This document shows, piece after piece, positions 1-7,930 of a stretch of DNA of 64,000 bases. The position numbers and the translations under genes were made by a program. The notes beneath the pieces were generated by a model, which worked only from the letters and a program-made list of their open reading frames with translations, was not told the DNA's origin and searched no databases. Position 1 is the stretch's first letter, and every line of letters starts with the position of its first letter. The stretch comes from Rhizobium mayense. Its GTDB lineage: Bacteria; Pseudomonadota; Alphaproteobacteria; Rhizobiales; Rhizobiaceae. Where the stretch lies: NCBI RefSeq assembly GCF_030272705.1, contig NZ_JARFYM010000011.1, positions 99,796-163,795 of the forward strand, read 5' to 3'.

Positions 1-1
1 C

Positions 2-241
2 ACGCATTTCGGCCTTGGGACCAATGAACGCGCGGTGGTGCGCGTGCAGTGGCCGGATGGGGAGTGGAGCCAGCCTTACCGCATCTTCGCCAACCAGCAT
101 GTGGTCATCAAGCGGGGCACCACCTCGGCCAAATACTGGTTTGCGCCGCCTGCGAAAACCGATCAGGTGGCTGCGCAACCGGCTGCCGCTGCGCCGTTAC
201 CCGCTGTGCAACAGACGGGCAGTCAACCCGTGACGAAGTAG
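2..241 (+). CDS. C-terminal fragment of CRTAC1-like (ASPIC/UnbV domain) protein
   Basis: The gene enters from the left edge, so only the last 79 codons are present, ending in TAG. The fragment begins THFGLGTNERAVVRVQWPDG, which resembles the ASPIC/UnbV domain that closes CRTAC1-type extracellular FG-GAP proteins (family pattern HFGLG...V.V.WPDG). A short Ala/Pro/Gln-rich tail follows (positions ~150-238). Such proteins are normally secreted beta-propeller or adhesion-like proteins of unclear function. Neither the N-terminus nor a signal peptide can be seen. The family call rests on one motif. Confidence 0.6.
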   Translation, partial: THFGLGTNERAVVRVQWPDGEWSQPYRIFANQHVVIKRGTTSAKYWFAPPAKTDQVAAQPAAAAPLPAVQQTGSQPVTK

Positions 242-257
242 AAAATCAAAAAAAGGA

Positions 258-280
258 GAAGGCCGGGCAATCCGGCCTTC
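258..280 (-). terminator. Rho-independent terminator of clpP
   Basis: A perfect 9-bp stem (GAAGGCCGG / CCGGCCTTC) with a 5-nt loop lies 41 bp beyond the clpP stop. On the minus strand it is followed by TCC and a run of T, the classic intrinsic-terminator layout. It also sits 16 bp after the plus-strand gene end and could act on both strands, though the U-run favours the minus strand. Confidence 0.8.
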
Positions 281-321
281 AAACCAATTGCGAAACTTCG
301 GTCGCAGAGCCGCCGTTGAAA

Positions 322-945
322 TCAGTCCAGCAAGCCCACGTGCTGATCTTCTGCGCGAACGTGCAGAATACGGTCGATCAATCCCCGTTCCAGAGCTTCT
401 TCCGCCGTCATGAAGTGGTCGCGGTCCATGGCGCGTTCGAATTCGTCATACGAACGGCCACAATGTTCTGCATAAAGCCGCGTCACGCGGTACTTGGTGC
501 GCTTGATTTCCTCGGCATGGATGAGCATGTCGGAGGCCTGGCCCTGGAAGCCGCCCAAAGGCTGATGGATATGGATACTGGCGTTGGGCAAGGCGACGCG
601 CTGACCCGGTTCGCCCGCCATCAGCAGGAACGATCCCATCGAACGGGCAGTCCCCATGCAGAGCGTGTGCACTGGCGCGCGGATGTAACGCATGGTGTCG
701 TACATGGCGAAGCCGCTGGTCACGACGCCGCCAGGCGAATTGATATAGAGGCTGATCGGCTTCTTCGGGTTTTCCGCCTCGAGAAACAGCAGTTGCGCGC
801 AGACCAGGGCCGAGACGTCATCGTTCACCTCACCATTCAGGAAAATGATCCTTTCGCGCAGCAGACGGGAATAGATGTCGAAAGACCGCTCTCCTCTGCT
901 GGATTGTTCAACGACCATAGGGACGAGTTGCATCGCTTCGCGCAT
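322..945 (-). CDS. clpP: ATP-dependent Clp protease proteolytic subunit (ClpP paralogue)
   Basis: Serine peptidase subunit (207 aa, usual ClpP length) that forms the double-heptamer chamber fed by ClpA/ClpX/ClpC unfoldases in the cytoplasm. The catalytic triad is readable: Ser102 in TARSMGSF, His127 in IHIHQPLGG and Asp176 in [11 protein letters not shown]. The nucleophile segment is ARSMGS rather than the common AASMGA, suggesting one of the accessory ClpP copies that rhizobia carry and not the housekeeping copy beside clpX; which paralogue (P1, P2 or P3) cannot be decided here. An SD-like GGAG lies 7 nt before ATG. It is 44 bp downstream of the arsR/SRPBCC pair on the same strand and could be co-transcribed, with a clear terminator after it. 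Confidence 0.93.
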   Translation of the reverse strand: MREAMQLVPMVVEQSSRGERSFDIYSRLLRERIIFLNGEVNDDVSALVCAQLLFLEAENPKKPISLYINSPGGVVTSGFAMYDTMRYIRAPVHTLCMGTARSMGSFLLMAGEPGQRVALPNASIHIHQPLGGFQGQASDMLIHAEEIKRTKYRVTRLYAEHCGRSYDEFERAMDRDHFMTAEEALERGLIDRILHVRAEDQHVGLLD

Positions 946-989
946 CGGCGAACTCCAATGTTATTGAAATTGTTGACAGATCTTGCGTG

Positions 990-1349
990 TCAGGCGGCGC
1001 GCATAACGGAGAAGCCGTTGTTGTTCGCCGCAGCTTTTGCAGTCCTTCGAAGCCTCAAATCATCAAGCTCGTGGATGATGCGCAGGCTCGTACCGCCGTT
1101 TGCGTTCGGAGCTATCCTGATCGTCACGGTGCTTTCGAGGAATGGTGGCGCGTCATCGCGCAGCCTGTAGCGGACCTCTTCGCCCGGTGTAACGGATATC
1201 GCGTCGGGATTGGCCAAGGCTTCCTTCGGCAGCCAGTTTTTCCGAAGTTCAGGGCTGCTGACGGCGCGCCAGACCTTTTGTGGAGGCTCGTCGAGGTCGT
1301 ATTCGAGTTCGATACCGTTTTCCCGCACGGGGGTCTTCAGGTCGTTCAT
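990..1349 (-). CDS. SRPBCC / AHSA1-type domain protein
   Basis: About 119 aa starting MNDLKTPVRENG. The text ELEYDLDEPPQKVWRAVSSPELRKNW is typical of the START-like SRPBCC fold of the AHSA1 group (split here: beta-strand, then DEPPQKVWRA helix). These small cytoplasmic proteins bind hydrophobic ligands; the ligand is unknown. The ATG overlaps the stop of the upstream ArsR gene by 4 bp (ATGA), so the two are translationally coupled. ArsR+SRPBCC pairs are a recurrent arrangement in Proteobacteria. A longer reading frame begins at 1424 but would overlap the ArsR coding sequence. Confidence 0.8.
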   Translation of the reverse strand: MNDLKTPVRENGIELEYDLDEPPQKVWRAVSSPELRKNWLPKEALANPDAISVTPGEEVRYRLRDDAPPFLESTVTIRIAPNANGGTSLRIIHELDDLRLRRTAKAAANNNGFSVMRAA

Positions 1350-1660
1350 TGGTCCATATCCTTCAGCAAGACCTTGAGAGCTTCGATCCGGGCAGGCCAG
1401 TAGGCGCGGTATTTCGCCAGCCACTGGGCGATGAGGGCGAGTCCCTCCGGATCGACTTCGTAATTCACGAAACGTCCCCGCCGTTCTTCTCTGATCAGCC
1501 CGGCGCTCCGCAGAACCGCAAGGTGCTGGGACATCGCCGGTTGGCTGATTTCCATCCCTTCGCGCAGGCCGCTAGCGTTCATGCTGCCCGCAGCCAGCTT
1601 TTCAAAGACGGCGCGGCGGGTAGGGTCCGCCAAAGCCCGGAATATCTCGTTCTCTATCAT
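1346..1660 (-). CDS. ArsR/SmtB-family winged-helix regulator
   Basis: A 104-aa winged-helix DNA-binding protein beginning MIENEIFRALADPTRRAVFE, the usual ArsR N-terminus. The recognition region reads ISQPAMSQHLAVLRSAGLI and the wing RRGRFVNYEV. No CxC-type metal site is visible, so it probably belongs to the non-metal ArsR group that is coupled to SRPBCC partners. An in-frame ATG 16 codons upstream exists, but the family normally begins at this position. The likely role is autorepression of the arsR-SRPBCC transcript, possibly including clpP. Confidence 0.85.
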   Translation of the reverse strand: MIENEIFRALADPTRRAVFEKLAAGSMNASGLREGMEISQPAMSQHLAVLRSAGLIREERRGRFVNYEVDPEGLALIAQWLAKYRAYWPARIEALKVLLKDMDQ

Positions 1661-1800
1661 GGCGACAGATAAGCACAGACTTATGTGATTCGCAAGAGCT
1701 TTCCGCAACAGCCGGTAGTCGATGAGCCTCCGGGGCGACAGGTTCTCGAACGCTTGCGAAAAATCACGGTCATGCGCTGCGACGGAGCGGCCAAAGAAAA

Positions 1801-1830
1801 AGTCCGCCGCGAAGTAATTCGCGACGGACT
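1801..1830 (-). terminator. Terminator downstream of iolG
   Basis: A long imperfect hairpin with arms AGTCCGCCGCGAA and TTCGCGACGGACT and loop GTAA. On the minus strand it is followed by TTTTTC, 41 bp past the iolG stop. The remaining 1661-1800 spacer between arsR and this hairpin shows no further gene. Confidence 0.75.
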
Positions 1831-1870
1831 CATTGGACGAAACCGTATCCCTTGGGGACGGGCCGACTGC

Positions 1871-2863
1871 TTAGCCGAGCTTGACCAGTCGGCTTTCCTT
1901 AACGGATTGAACCGCCGCGTCCGCAAGCTTGAGCGCTGCGAGGCCGTCGGCGCCGGATGGCGTGATGGCAGCGCCCTTCTCGACAGCGGCGATGAAGCTC
2001 GCGATCTCGTTGGCGTAGGCCTCGGTGTAGCGGGTCATGAAGAAGTCGTGCAGGGGCGGGCGGGTGTAGCCGTCGCCGTTAGCGACTTCGATCGAAAACG
2101 GCCGCTGGTTTTCGGCTGCGACCATGCCCTTCGAGCCATGGATCTCGATGCGCTGGTCATAGCCATAGGTGGCGCGGCGGGAATTGGAAATGATCGCCTG
2201 CCTCCCGGATGCCGTCTGCAGGATGACGGAGACGCTGTCGTAATCGCCTGCGTCGCCGATTGCCTTGTCGACGAGGACCGCGGCGGTGGCGGTGACGGCG
2301 ACCGGCTCCTCGCCGAGCAGGAAGCGGGCCATGTCGAAATCATGAATGGTCATGTCGCGGAAAATACCGCCGGAACGCTTGATATAGTCGACCGGCGGGG
2401 CGCCTGGATCGCGCGAAGTGATCGTCACCATCTCGACCGTACCGATGCGGCCGTCGTCGATGGTCTTCTTGACCGCCATGAAATGCGGGTCGAAGCGGCG
2501 GTTGAAGCCGACCATCAGCTTGCCCTTCGCTTCTTCGACCACTTTAATGCAGGCCTTGACGCGGGCGACATCAAGATCGATCGGCTTTTCGCAGAAGATC
2601 GCTTTGCCGGCCCGGGCGAAGCGCTCGATAAGATCGGCATGGGTGTCGGTCGGCGTGCAGATCACGACGGCGTCGATATCCTTGGCGGCCTCGATCGCTT
2701 CGATGGTGCGGACCTCGCAGCCATAGGCGGCGGAAATCGCCTCCGCAGCGGACGGAAACGCATCTGCCACTGCAACGAGCTTGGCATTGGCATCGCCACT
2801 GACGGCCTTTGCATGCACCTTGCCGATGCGCCCGGCGCCAAGCAGACCAAATCTGACAGTCAT
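1871..2863 (-). CDS. iolG: Inositol 2-dehydrogenase
   Basis: NAD-dependent myo-inositol 2-dehydrogenase (330 aa), oxidising inositol to 2-keto-myo-inositol (scyllo-inosose), the first step of inositol catabolism. The GFO/IDH/MocA architecture is clear: an N-terminal Rossmann motif GLLGAGRIGKVHA at residues 6-18, the CEKPIDL motif with catalytic Lys93, and the IHDFDMARF segment carrying the Asp/His pair. The start MTVRFG is chosen because it fits the family and is preceded by AGGGAGG; an upstream in-frame ATG adds eight residues. In rhizobia this gene (also called idhA) often lies apart from iolCDEB. A GGAA-N6-TTCC site 48 bp upstream suggests control by IolR. Confidence 0.92.
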   Translation of the reverse strand: MTVRFGLLGAGRIGKVHAKAVSGDANAKLVAVADAFPSAAEAISAAYGCEVRTIEAIEAAKDIDAVVICTPTDTHADLIERFARAGKAIFCEKPIDLDVARVKACIKVVEEAKGKLMVGFNRRFDPHFMAVKKTIDDGRIGTVEMVTITSRDPGAPPVDYIKRSGGIFRDMTIHDFDMARFLLGEEPVAVTATAAVLVDKAIGDAGDYDSVSVILQTASGRQAIISNSRRATYGYDQRIEIHGSKGMVAAENQRPFSIEVANGDGYTRPPLHDFFMTRYTEAYANEIASFIAAVEKGAAITPSGADGLAALKLADAAVQSVKESRLVKLG

Positions 2864-2910
2864 CTTCACCTCCCTGATTCGGAACAAATGAACCGAATAT
2901 CAATCATTAT

Positions 2911-2924
2911 GGAATTTTCATTCC
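2911..2924. promoter_or_regulatory. Putative IolR operator upstream of iolG
   Basis: GGAATTTTCATTCC fits the palindrome GGAA-N6-TTCC described for the RpiR-type repressor IolR of rhizobia. It lies inside a wider perfect inverted repeat TGGAAT-TTTC-ATTCCA (2910-2925), 48-61 bp before the iolG start. A TTGACG hexamer further upstream on the minus strand (near 2943) could be a -35. Seen: the palindrome and its position. Inferred: the protein that binds it; no iolR gene is in the window. Confidence 0.65.
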
Positions 2925-3110
2925 ATTTTCCGATGGCAACGTCAAGCCGCCAGCGTTTCACAATTCCGAAATTCATGTTGCGAAACTGGCATATCCTCAA
3001 ATCGCGTTCCCGCGCCAGATTCGATTGGCATGATCTTGTTAGAAAACCGCTTCGCACTTTTCGAGATCATGCGCTAAAGACAAGCTCTCTCCAACAGGCG
3101 AACGAGACCC

Positions 3111-3371
3111 ATGCAGCTGATCGATCCCAATCATCCTATCTATAAGCCGCTTTGGGTGCGGGTTCTGATCGTTGCCGTCTGCTTCAGCTGGGCGATTGTC
3201 GAGGCCTTTGGTCCGCAACCCTTCTGGGCCGTCCTTGCGGGGGGCCTTGGCGCCTACGCCGCCTGGATGCTGCTCCTAAACTTCAATCCTCAGCCGCCCA
3301 AGGCCGAGGCCGAAAGCGCTGCTTCGAGCGACGAAGCAGAAGACGATGAGCCGACCGACGAGAAGAAGTAG
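3111..3371 (+). CDS. Small two-TM membrane protein, conserved hypothetical
   Basis: An 86-aa protein with two hydrophobic stretches (about residues 14-33 and 38-57) followed by a Pro/Ala/Glu/Asp-rich acidic tail ending DEPTDEKK. It is predicted to be a small inner-membrane protein with a charged cytosolic tail. No catalytic motif is visible and I do not recognise a named family. Its stop codon abuts the end of the convergent J-domain-like gene with no spacer. The 247-bp region upstream (2864-3110) holds the iolG promoter and presumably its own promoter. Confidence 0.7.
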   Translation: MQLIDPNHPIYKPLWVRVLIVAVCFSWAIVEAFGPQPFWAVLAGGLGAYAAWMLLLNFNPQPPKAEAESAASSDEAEDDEPTDEKK

Positions 3372-3842
3372 CTATCGCGCTACACGCCGTATGGCCTCGT
3401 CGATCAATTGATTGGCGATCATCATGCGTGTCGTCGCCTGCTCGCGAAAGGGCGGAGCGACGCTGTCTGGATGATTGGCCTTGGCGAAAGCGCGACGTTT
3501 TTCGTGGAGAGACTGAAGGGTGCTTTGCGAGGTGAGCGCCAGCTCGGCCGCCACCTCTTCCCGTGAGGTCCGCGCCAGATAATCCGGCATTACGGGCGGC
3601 TCCGGTTCTTTCTGTTCCGGCTCCACTGTCGGCTTCGGCAAAGGGATCTCGTTGCCGAGATTATCGACGTAGGCATCGTCCGGACGAGCAGATGCCGGCG
3701 GCTCACCTCCGAAAACGGTCGCGGCAAAGCTTATATTGAGGCCACGGATGCGGTGCGCCGCCTCGTCCTTGCCTGACTTATCTTCTTCTTCCGCGTCGAG
3801 ACGATCGAGGACGGATTGAAACAGCGATTGCCCGAACAACAT
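3372..3842 (-). CDS. J-domain-like protein with HPD motif
   Basis: 156 aa. The N-terminal ~100 residues are low-complexity (acidic, then Pro/Glu-rich). The C-terminal ~55 residues resemble a J domain: LALTSQSTLQSLHEKRRAF, then AKANHPD, then a helix ending QLIDEAIRRV. The HPD tripeptide and flanking basic helix are what J proteins use to stimulate Hsp70 (DnaK) ATPase. No Gly/Phe linker, zinc finger or substrate-binding domain is present. The C-terminal position of the J domain is unlike DnaJ/CbpA, more like specialised co-chaperones. GGAGG precedes the ATG. It is not linked to dnaK here. Confidence 0.65.
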   Translation of the reverse strand: MLFGQSLFQSVLDRLDAEEEDKSGKDEAAHRIRGLNISFAATVFGGEPPASARPDDAYVDNLGNEIPLPKPTVEPEQKEPEPPVMPDYLARTSREEVAAELALTSQSTLQSLHEKRRAFAKANHPDSVAPPFREQATTRMMIANQLIDEAIRRVAR

Positions 3843-3941
3843 GCTTGCCTCCAGAAGCGTCTGGAATAGCCACGCAAGTTGGCGCGGAGCTTATCGCCGC
3901 AAGCATGATCCTGAACCGGAAGCGGCCGCCCTCAGGCAGAC

Positions 3942-4949
3942 TCAGGCCAGATCGAGGTTCCTGCTTTCCTGCAGGATCATATCGTGCAGTAGCCGGGCGC
4001 TGGGGGGCATCGCGCGCTCACGGGCGGTAATCAGGCTGTAGGGCTTCACTTCAATATCGAAATCGATCGGCAAAATGCAGGATTCGCCGGCCTGCGATGA
4101 CTGCCCGCACATGAAGTGCGCCATGTCGAGCGCAACCGGGGCGATGGCGTCCGTCTTGCAGACGATGGCAAGCGTCAGGAGCAGCGATGAAGTGTTGATG
4201 ATGTTTTCCGGCAAGGGCACGCCGGCCGTGACGAAGATATCCTCCACCTTGCGCCGAAGCAAAGTGCCCGGAGGCTGAAAAACCCAATCGTACCCTGGCA
4301 GATCCTGAAGGCTGGCAACGCCCTTCTTCAGTAGCGGATGACCACTGCGGACCATAAGACAGGCTTTCTCCACACCGATCTCATGGGTGGTGAACAGGCG
4401 CGGATCAAGCTCATCCGGAATGCGGCTGATGATGAAATCGTGGCGAGCGGCGAGCAACTCGCGTGCAAGCACGTTGCTGGTCTCCACCTGGATATTGATC
4501 TCGATACCGGGATAGGCGCGCGTCACAAGCTGGATCGCCGGTACGACAAGGCTGATCGCCGGCGCCGTCACGGCGCCTAGAAAAACCGAGCCGCCCTTGC
4601 CGGTCCTGAGCTCGCCGATCTCGCGGCTCGCCTCGCGTAATTCGAGCAGGATCTTGCGGGCGCGCTTGGCGAGCGCCATGCCGAAAGGCGTCAGCACAAC
4701 GCCGCGGGCGACACGCTCGTAGAGCGGGCTTTTGACGATCGACTCCATTTCCGAGAGCATGCGCGAAGCCGCAGGTTGTGAGATGTTCATAGACTCAGCG
4801 GCCGCCGAAATCTGCCCGTGATCCTCGATCGTGACGATCATACGCAGGTGATTGAGCTTCAGACCGGCCTTGAGCAGGGTGTCGTCGCGAAAACTGTCCG
4901 AGTGAATCTCGATGCCTTCGCTGGAATAATCGCTATATATTTTCTCCAT
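3942..4949 (-). CDS. gbpR: LysR-type regulator GbpR (galactose-binding-protein regulator)
   Basis: A 335-aa LysR-family regulator. The N-terminal HTH is preceded by an unusual ~30-residue extension; the helix-turn-helix reads GQISAAAESMNISQPAASR, and a periplasmic-binding-like effector domain follows. It is divergent from chvE with a 272-bp spacer, the arrangement known for GbpR in Agrobacterium and Azospirillum, where it activates the sugar-binding protein gene in response to L-arabinose, D-galactose or D-fucose. The identification leans on this context as much as on sequence. ATG at 4949 is preferred; a TTG three codons upstream is too close to the GGGA element. Confidence 0.85.
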   Translation of the reverse strand: MEKIYSDYSSEGIEIHSDSFRDDTLLKAGLKLNHLRMIVTIEDHGQISAAAESMNISQPAASRMLSEMESIVKSPLYERVARGVVLTPFGMALAKRARKILLELREASREIGELRTGKGGSVFLGAVTAPAISLVVPAIQLVTRAYPGIEINIQVETSNVLARELLAARHDFIISRIPDELDPRLFTTHEIGVEKACLMVRSGHPLLKKGVASLQDLPGYDWVFQPPGTLLRRKVEDIFVTAGVPLPENIINTSSLLLTLAIVCKTDAIAPVALDMAHFMCGQSSQAGESCILPIDFDIEVKPYSLITARERAMPPSARLLHDMILQESRNLDLA

Positions 4950-4998
4950 GGCGGCCAAATTTCCCGTTCGTCGGCAAAAAAGTACTATTTTTTAACAT

Positions 4999-5016
4999 TA
5001 TACCAAACTAGGTATA
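4999..5016. promoter_or_regulatory. Inverted repeat in the gbpR-chvE divergent promoter
   Basis: TATACC-AAACTA-GGTATA is a perfect 6-6-6 inverted repeat lying 50 bp upstream of gbpR and 205 bp before chvE. A second, imperfect dyad CGTACGAG / CTCGTGCG lies at 5055-5077, and TTGACA (5037-5042) could be the chvE -35 with no good -10. These are candidate GbpR binding sites; assignment is inference from position. Confidence 0.45.
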
Positions 5017-5175
5017 TGTTGCGCCAGTTATTCTATTTGACAGTTATACGAAATCGTACGAGTTTGCCGCTCGTGCGCTGGGTGCAGCTCATGCACGTGA
5101 GAGCGTGGAGGAGACCTACTTCGGTTCTCACAATTAGAAGTAACCATTCCTTCTACGGAACCTGCCGCAGACTCG

Positions 5176-5197
5176 GGCGGGCGTTTTTTCGTCCGCC
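5176..5197 (+). promoter_or_regulatory. Hairpin with oligo-T loop in the chvE leader
   Basis: GGCGGGCG and CGTCCGCC can pair (one G-U) around a TTTTTT loop, ending 24 bp before the chvE ATG and 10 bp before the ribosome site AAGGGAGAGAG. It is probably transcribed with chvE. It may stabilise the 5' end or modulate translation. It is not a terminator, because the T run is in the loop. Confidence 0.4.
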
Positions 5198-5221
5198 GCA
5201 TTGTTAACAAGGGAGAGAGTA

Positions 5222-6286
5222 ATGAAATCCATTATCTCATTGATGGCCGGCGCTGCGCTCGGCGTCGCTACGCTGGTTGCCCCTGCCTTCGCGGCGGACA
5301 AGGGCACCGTTGGTATCGCTATGCCGACCAAGGCTTCGGCTCGCTGGATCGATGACGGCAACAACATCGTCAAGCAGCTCCAGGCCGCCGGCTACGGCAC
5401 CGACCTGCAGTATGGCGACGACGACATTCCGAACCAGCTGTCTCAGATTGAGAACATGGTCACGAAGGGCGACAAGGTTCTCGTCGTTGCTTCGATCGAC
5501 GGCACCACGCTGTCCGACGTTCTGCAGAAGGCTCACGATGCCGGCATCAAGGTCATCGCTTATGACCGTCTGATCCGCAACAGCCCGAATGTCGACTACT
5601 ATGCGACCTTCGACAACTTCAAGGTCGGCGTCCTGCAGGCGAACTCGATCGTCGACGCTCTCGGCCTCAAGGATGGCAAGGGTCCGTTCAACATCGAACT
5701 CTTCGGTGGTTCTCCGGACGACAACAACGCCTTCTTCTTCTATGACGGCGCAATGTCTGTTCTGAAGCCCTACATCGACAGCGGCAAGCTGGTCGTGAAG
5801 TCCGGCCAGATGGGCATGGACAAGGTCGGCACGCTGCGTTGGGATCCGGCAACGGCCCAGGCTCGCATGGATAACCTGCTGTCGGCTTACTACACCGATA
5901 GCCATGTCGATGCAGTTCTGTCTCCTTATGACGGCCTGTCGATCGGTATCCTCTCCTCGCTCAAGGGCGTTGGTTACGGCAGCGGCGGCGTGAAGCTGCC
6001 GATCGTTACCGGTCAGGACTCCGAAATTCCGTCGGTCAAGTCGATCATCGCCGGCGAGCAGCACTCCACGATCTTCAAGGACACCCGTGACCTCGCAAAG
6101 GTCACCGTCGACATGGTCAACGCTCTGATGGAAGGCAAGACGCCTGAAGTCAACGACAGCAAGACCTACGACAACGGCGTCAAGGTTGTTCCGTCCTACC
6201 TGCTGACCCCGGTCGCAGTCGACAAGACCAACTACGAGAAGATCCTCGTCGATGGCGGTTACTACAAGGCTGACCAGCTGAAGTAA
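5222..6286 (+). CDS. chvE: Multiple sugar-binding periplasmic protein ChvE
   Basis: A 354-aa periplasmic substrate-binding protein, the exact length of Agrobacterium ChvE. It has a Sec signal peptide with cleavage after APAFA (about residue 24), then a ribose/xylose-binding-type periplasmic-binding fold (motifs [43 protein letters not shown]). It delivers sugars such as arabinose, galactose, glucose and xylose to GguA/GguB; in Agrobacterium it also couples sugars to VirA. ATG at 5222 follows GGGAGAGAG; an upstream in-frame start would disrupt the signal peptide. First gene of chvE-gguABC. Codon use is very biased, suggesting high expression. Confidence 0.96.
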   Translation: MKSIISLMAGAALGVATLVAPAFAADKGTVGIAMPTKASARWIDDGNNIVKQLQAAGYGTDLQYGDDDIPNQLSQIENMVTKGDKVLVVASIDGTTLSDVLQKAHDAGIKVIAYDRLIRNSPNVDYYATFDNFKVGVLQANSIVDALGLKDGKGPFNIELFGGSPDDNNAFFFYDGAMSVLKPYIDSGKLVVKSGQMGMDKVGTLRWDPATAQARMDNLLSAYYTDSHVDAVLSPYDGLSIGILSSLKGVGYGSGGVKLPIVTGQDSEIPSVKSIIAGEQHSTIFKDTRDLAKVTVDMVNALMEGKTPEVNDSKTYDNGVKVVPSYLLTPVAVDKTNYEKILVDGGYYKADQLK

Positions 6287-6303
6287 TCTTCCAACATAAT
6301 GGT

Positions 6304-6329
6304 CAGGGCTCGCTTCAATGCGAGCCCTG
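6304..6329 (+). terminator. Intercistronic hairpin after chvE
   Basis: A perfect 10-bp stem CAGGGCTCGC / GCGAGCCCTG with a 6-nt loop lies 18 bp past the chvE stop and is followed by GCTTTGATATTT, a weak U-tract. Such a hairpin between a binding-protein gene and its transporter usually protects the upstream mRNA or partially terminates, making binding protein more abundant than ATPase and permease. Confidence 0.6.
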
Positions 6330-6391
6330 GCTTTGATATTTAAGACGATCGCGCGGTCTGCTATGTTCGACCGCGGCGTTGGAATTGGACT

Positions 6392-7930
6392 ATGGACGAT
6401 ACCATTCTCGAAATGCGGAACATCACCAAGTCGTTCCCCGGTGTGAACGCCCTGGAAAATGTCAATCTGAAGGTCCGTCAGGGCGAGATACATGCTCTGG
6501 TCGGCGAAAATGGGGCCGGCAAGTCGACCCTGATGAAGGTGCTTTCAGGCGTCTACCCGGCCGGCACCTATGAAGGCGACATCTACTACGATGGCGCGGT
6601 CCGCCAGTTCAAGACGATCAGGGATTCCGAACATATCGGCGTCATCATCATCCATCAGGAGCTGGCACTCGTTCCGCTTCTGTCGATCGCCGAGAATATT
6701 TTCCTGGGTAATGAGGTTGTTGCCAATGGCATGATCAACTGGCAGGAAACCTTTACCCGCACCAAGCAGCTTCTTTCCAAGGTGGGCCTCAGGGAATCTC
6801 CGAATACGCTCGTGACCGACATCGGCGTTGGCAAGCAGCAGCTCGTCGAGATTGCCAAGGCCCTGTCGAAGAGCGTCAAGCTGCTCATTCTCGACGAGCC
6901 GACGGCATCGCTCAACGAAAGCGATTCCGATGCGCTTCTCAACCTCCTCATCGAGTTCCGCAACCAGGGCATCACCTCGATCATCATCACGCACAAGCTC
7001 AACGAAGTACGCAAGGTGGCCGATCAGATTACTGTGCTGCGCGACGGCATGACCGTGAAGACGCTGAACTGTCACGAAGAAGAGATCAGCGAAGACATCA
7101 TCATCCGCAACATGGTCGGCCGCGAGCTGGCGGATCGTTATCCGCCCCGTTCGGTTCCGATCGGCGAGACGATCTTCGAAGTGAAGAATTGGAACGCCTT
7201 CCACCAGCAGCATCGCGATCGCCAGGTTCTGCACAATATCAACGTCAATGTCCGCAAGGGCGAAGTGGTCGGTATTGCCGGCCTGATGGGTGCCGGCCGC
7301 ACCGAATTTGCCATGAGCGTGTTCGGCAAGTCCTATGGTCACAAGGTCAGCGGCGAAGTTTTCGTCGACGGCAAGCCGGTGGACACCAGCACGGTGCGCA
7401 GGGCGATCGATGCCGGTCTCGCCTATGTAACCGAAGACCGCAAGCAACTCGGCCTCGTGTTGTCGAACAGCATCCTGCACAATACGACGCTCGCCAATTT
7501 GCTCGGCGTCTCCAAGGCTACCGTCATTGACGACGTTCGCGAGCTGCAGGTGGCCACAAACTATCGCGCCAAGCTGCGCATCCGCTCCGCAGGCGTCTTC
7601 CAGGAGGCGGGCAACCTGTCCGGCGGCAACCAGCAGAAAGTGGTGCTGTCGAAATGGCTGTTCTCCGATCCGGATGTCCTGATCCTTGACGAGCCGACGC
7701 GCGGCATCGATGTCGGCGCCAAATATGAAATCTATTCCATCATCAACCAGCTTGCCGCCGACGGAAAGGGCGTTCTGATGATCTCATCGGAGATGCCTGA
7801 GCTTCTCGGTACCTGCGACCGCATCTATGTCATGAATGAGGGTCGAATCGTTGCCGAGCTGTCGAAGGCAGAGGCAAGCCAGGAGAGTATCATGCGCGCT
7901 ATCATGCGCTCAGGGGAGAAGCACCAATGA
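6392..7930 (+). CDS. gguA: Sugar ABC transporter ATP-binding protein GguA
   Basis: A 512-aa tandem ATPase of the ribose/galactose (CUT2) importer class. First domain: Walker [10 protein letters not shown] (residues 38-46), a degenerate signature around [15 protein letters not shown], and Walker [12 protein letters not shown]. Second domain: degenerate P-loop GLMGAGRTE, intact signature LSGGNQQK, and Walker [13 protein letters not shown]. This asymmetry is normal for CUT2 ATPases. It powers import of the sugars bound by ChvE. It ends with a 4-bp ATGA overlap with gguB, so the two are translationally coupled. No strong SD is seen before ATG. Confidence 0.95.
   Translation: MDDTILEMRNITKSFPGVNALENVNLKVRQGEIHALVGENGAGKSTLMKVLSGVYPAGTYEGDIYYDGAVRQFKTIRDSEHIGVIIIHQELALVPLLSIAENIFLGNEVVANGMINWQETFTRTKQLLSKVGLRESPNTLVTDIGVGKQQLVEIAKALSKSVKLLILDEPTASLNESDSDALLNLLIEFRNQGITSIIITHKLNEVRKVADQITVLRDGMTVKTLNCHEEEISEDIIIRNMVGRELADRYPPRSVPIGETIFEVKNWNAFHQQHRDRQVLHNINVNVRKGEVVGIAGLMGAGRTEFAMSVFGKSYGHKVSGEVFVDGKPVDTSTVRRAIDAGLAYVTEDRKQLGLVLSNSILHNTTLANLLGVSKATVIDDVRELQVATNYRAKLRIRSAGVFQEAGNLSGGNQQKVVLSKWLFSDPDVLILDEPTRGIDVGAKYEIYSIINQLAADGKGVLMISSEMPELLGTCDRIYVMNEGRIVAELSKAEASQESIMRAIMRSGEKHQ

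Noticed and set aside
49..1170. A 373-codon plus-strand frame over clpP
   Set aside because: Fully antisense to clpP and the SRPBCC gene, no family features; a product of high GC and codon bias.
5176..5197. chvE leader hairpin as an intrinsic terminator or riboswitch
   Set aside because: The T-run lies in the loop, not after the stem, and the structure is a single short hairpin with no conserved aptamer-like architecture visible.
5237..6493. A 418-codon minus-strand frame over chvE
   Set aside because: Antisense mirror of the strongly codon-biased chvE gene; no SD and no recognisable domain.
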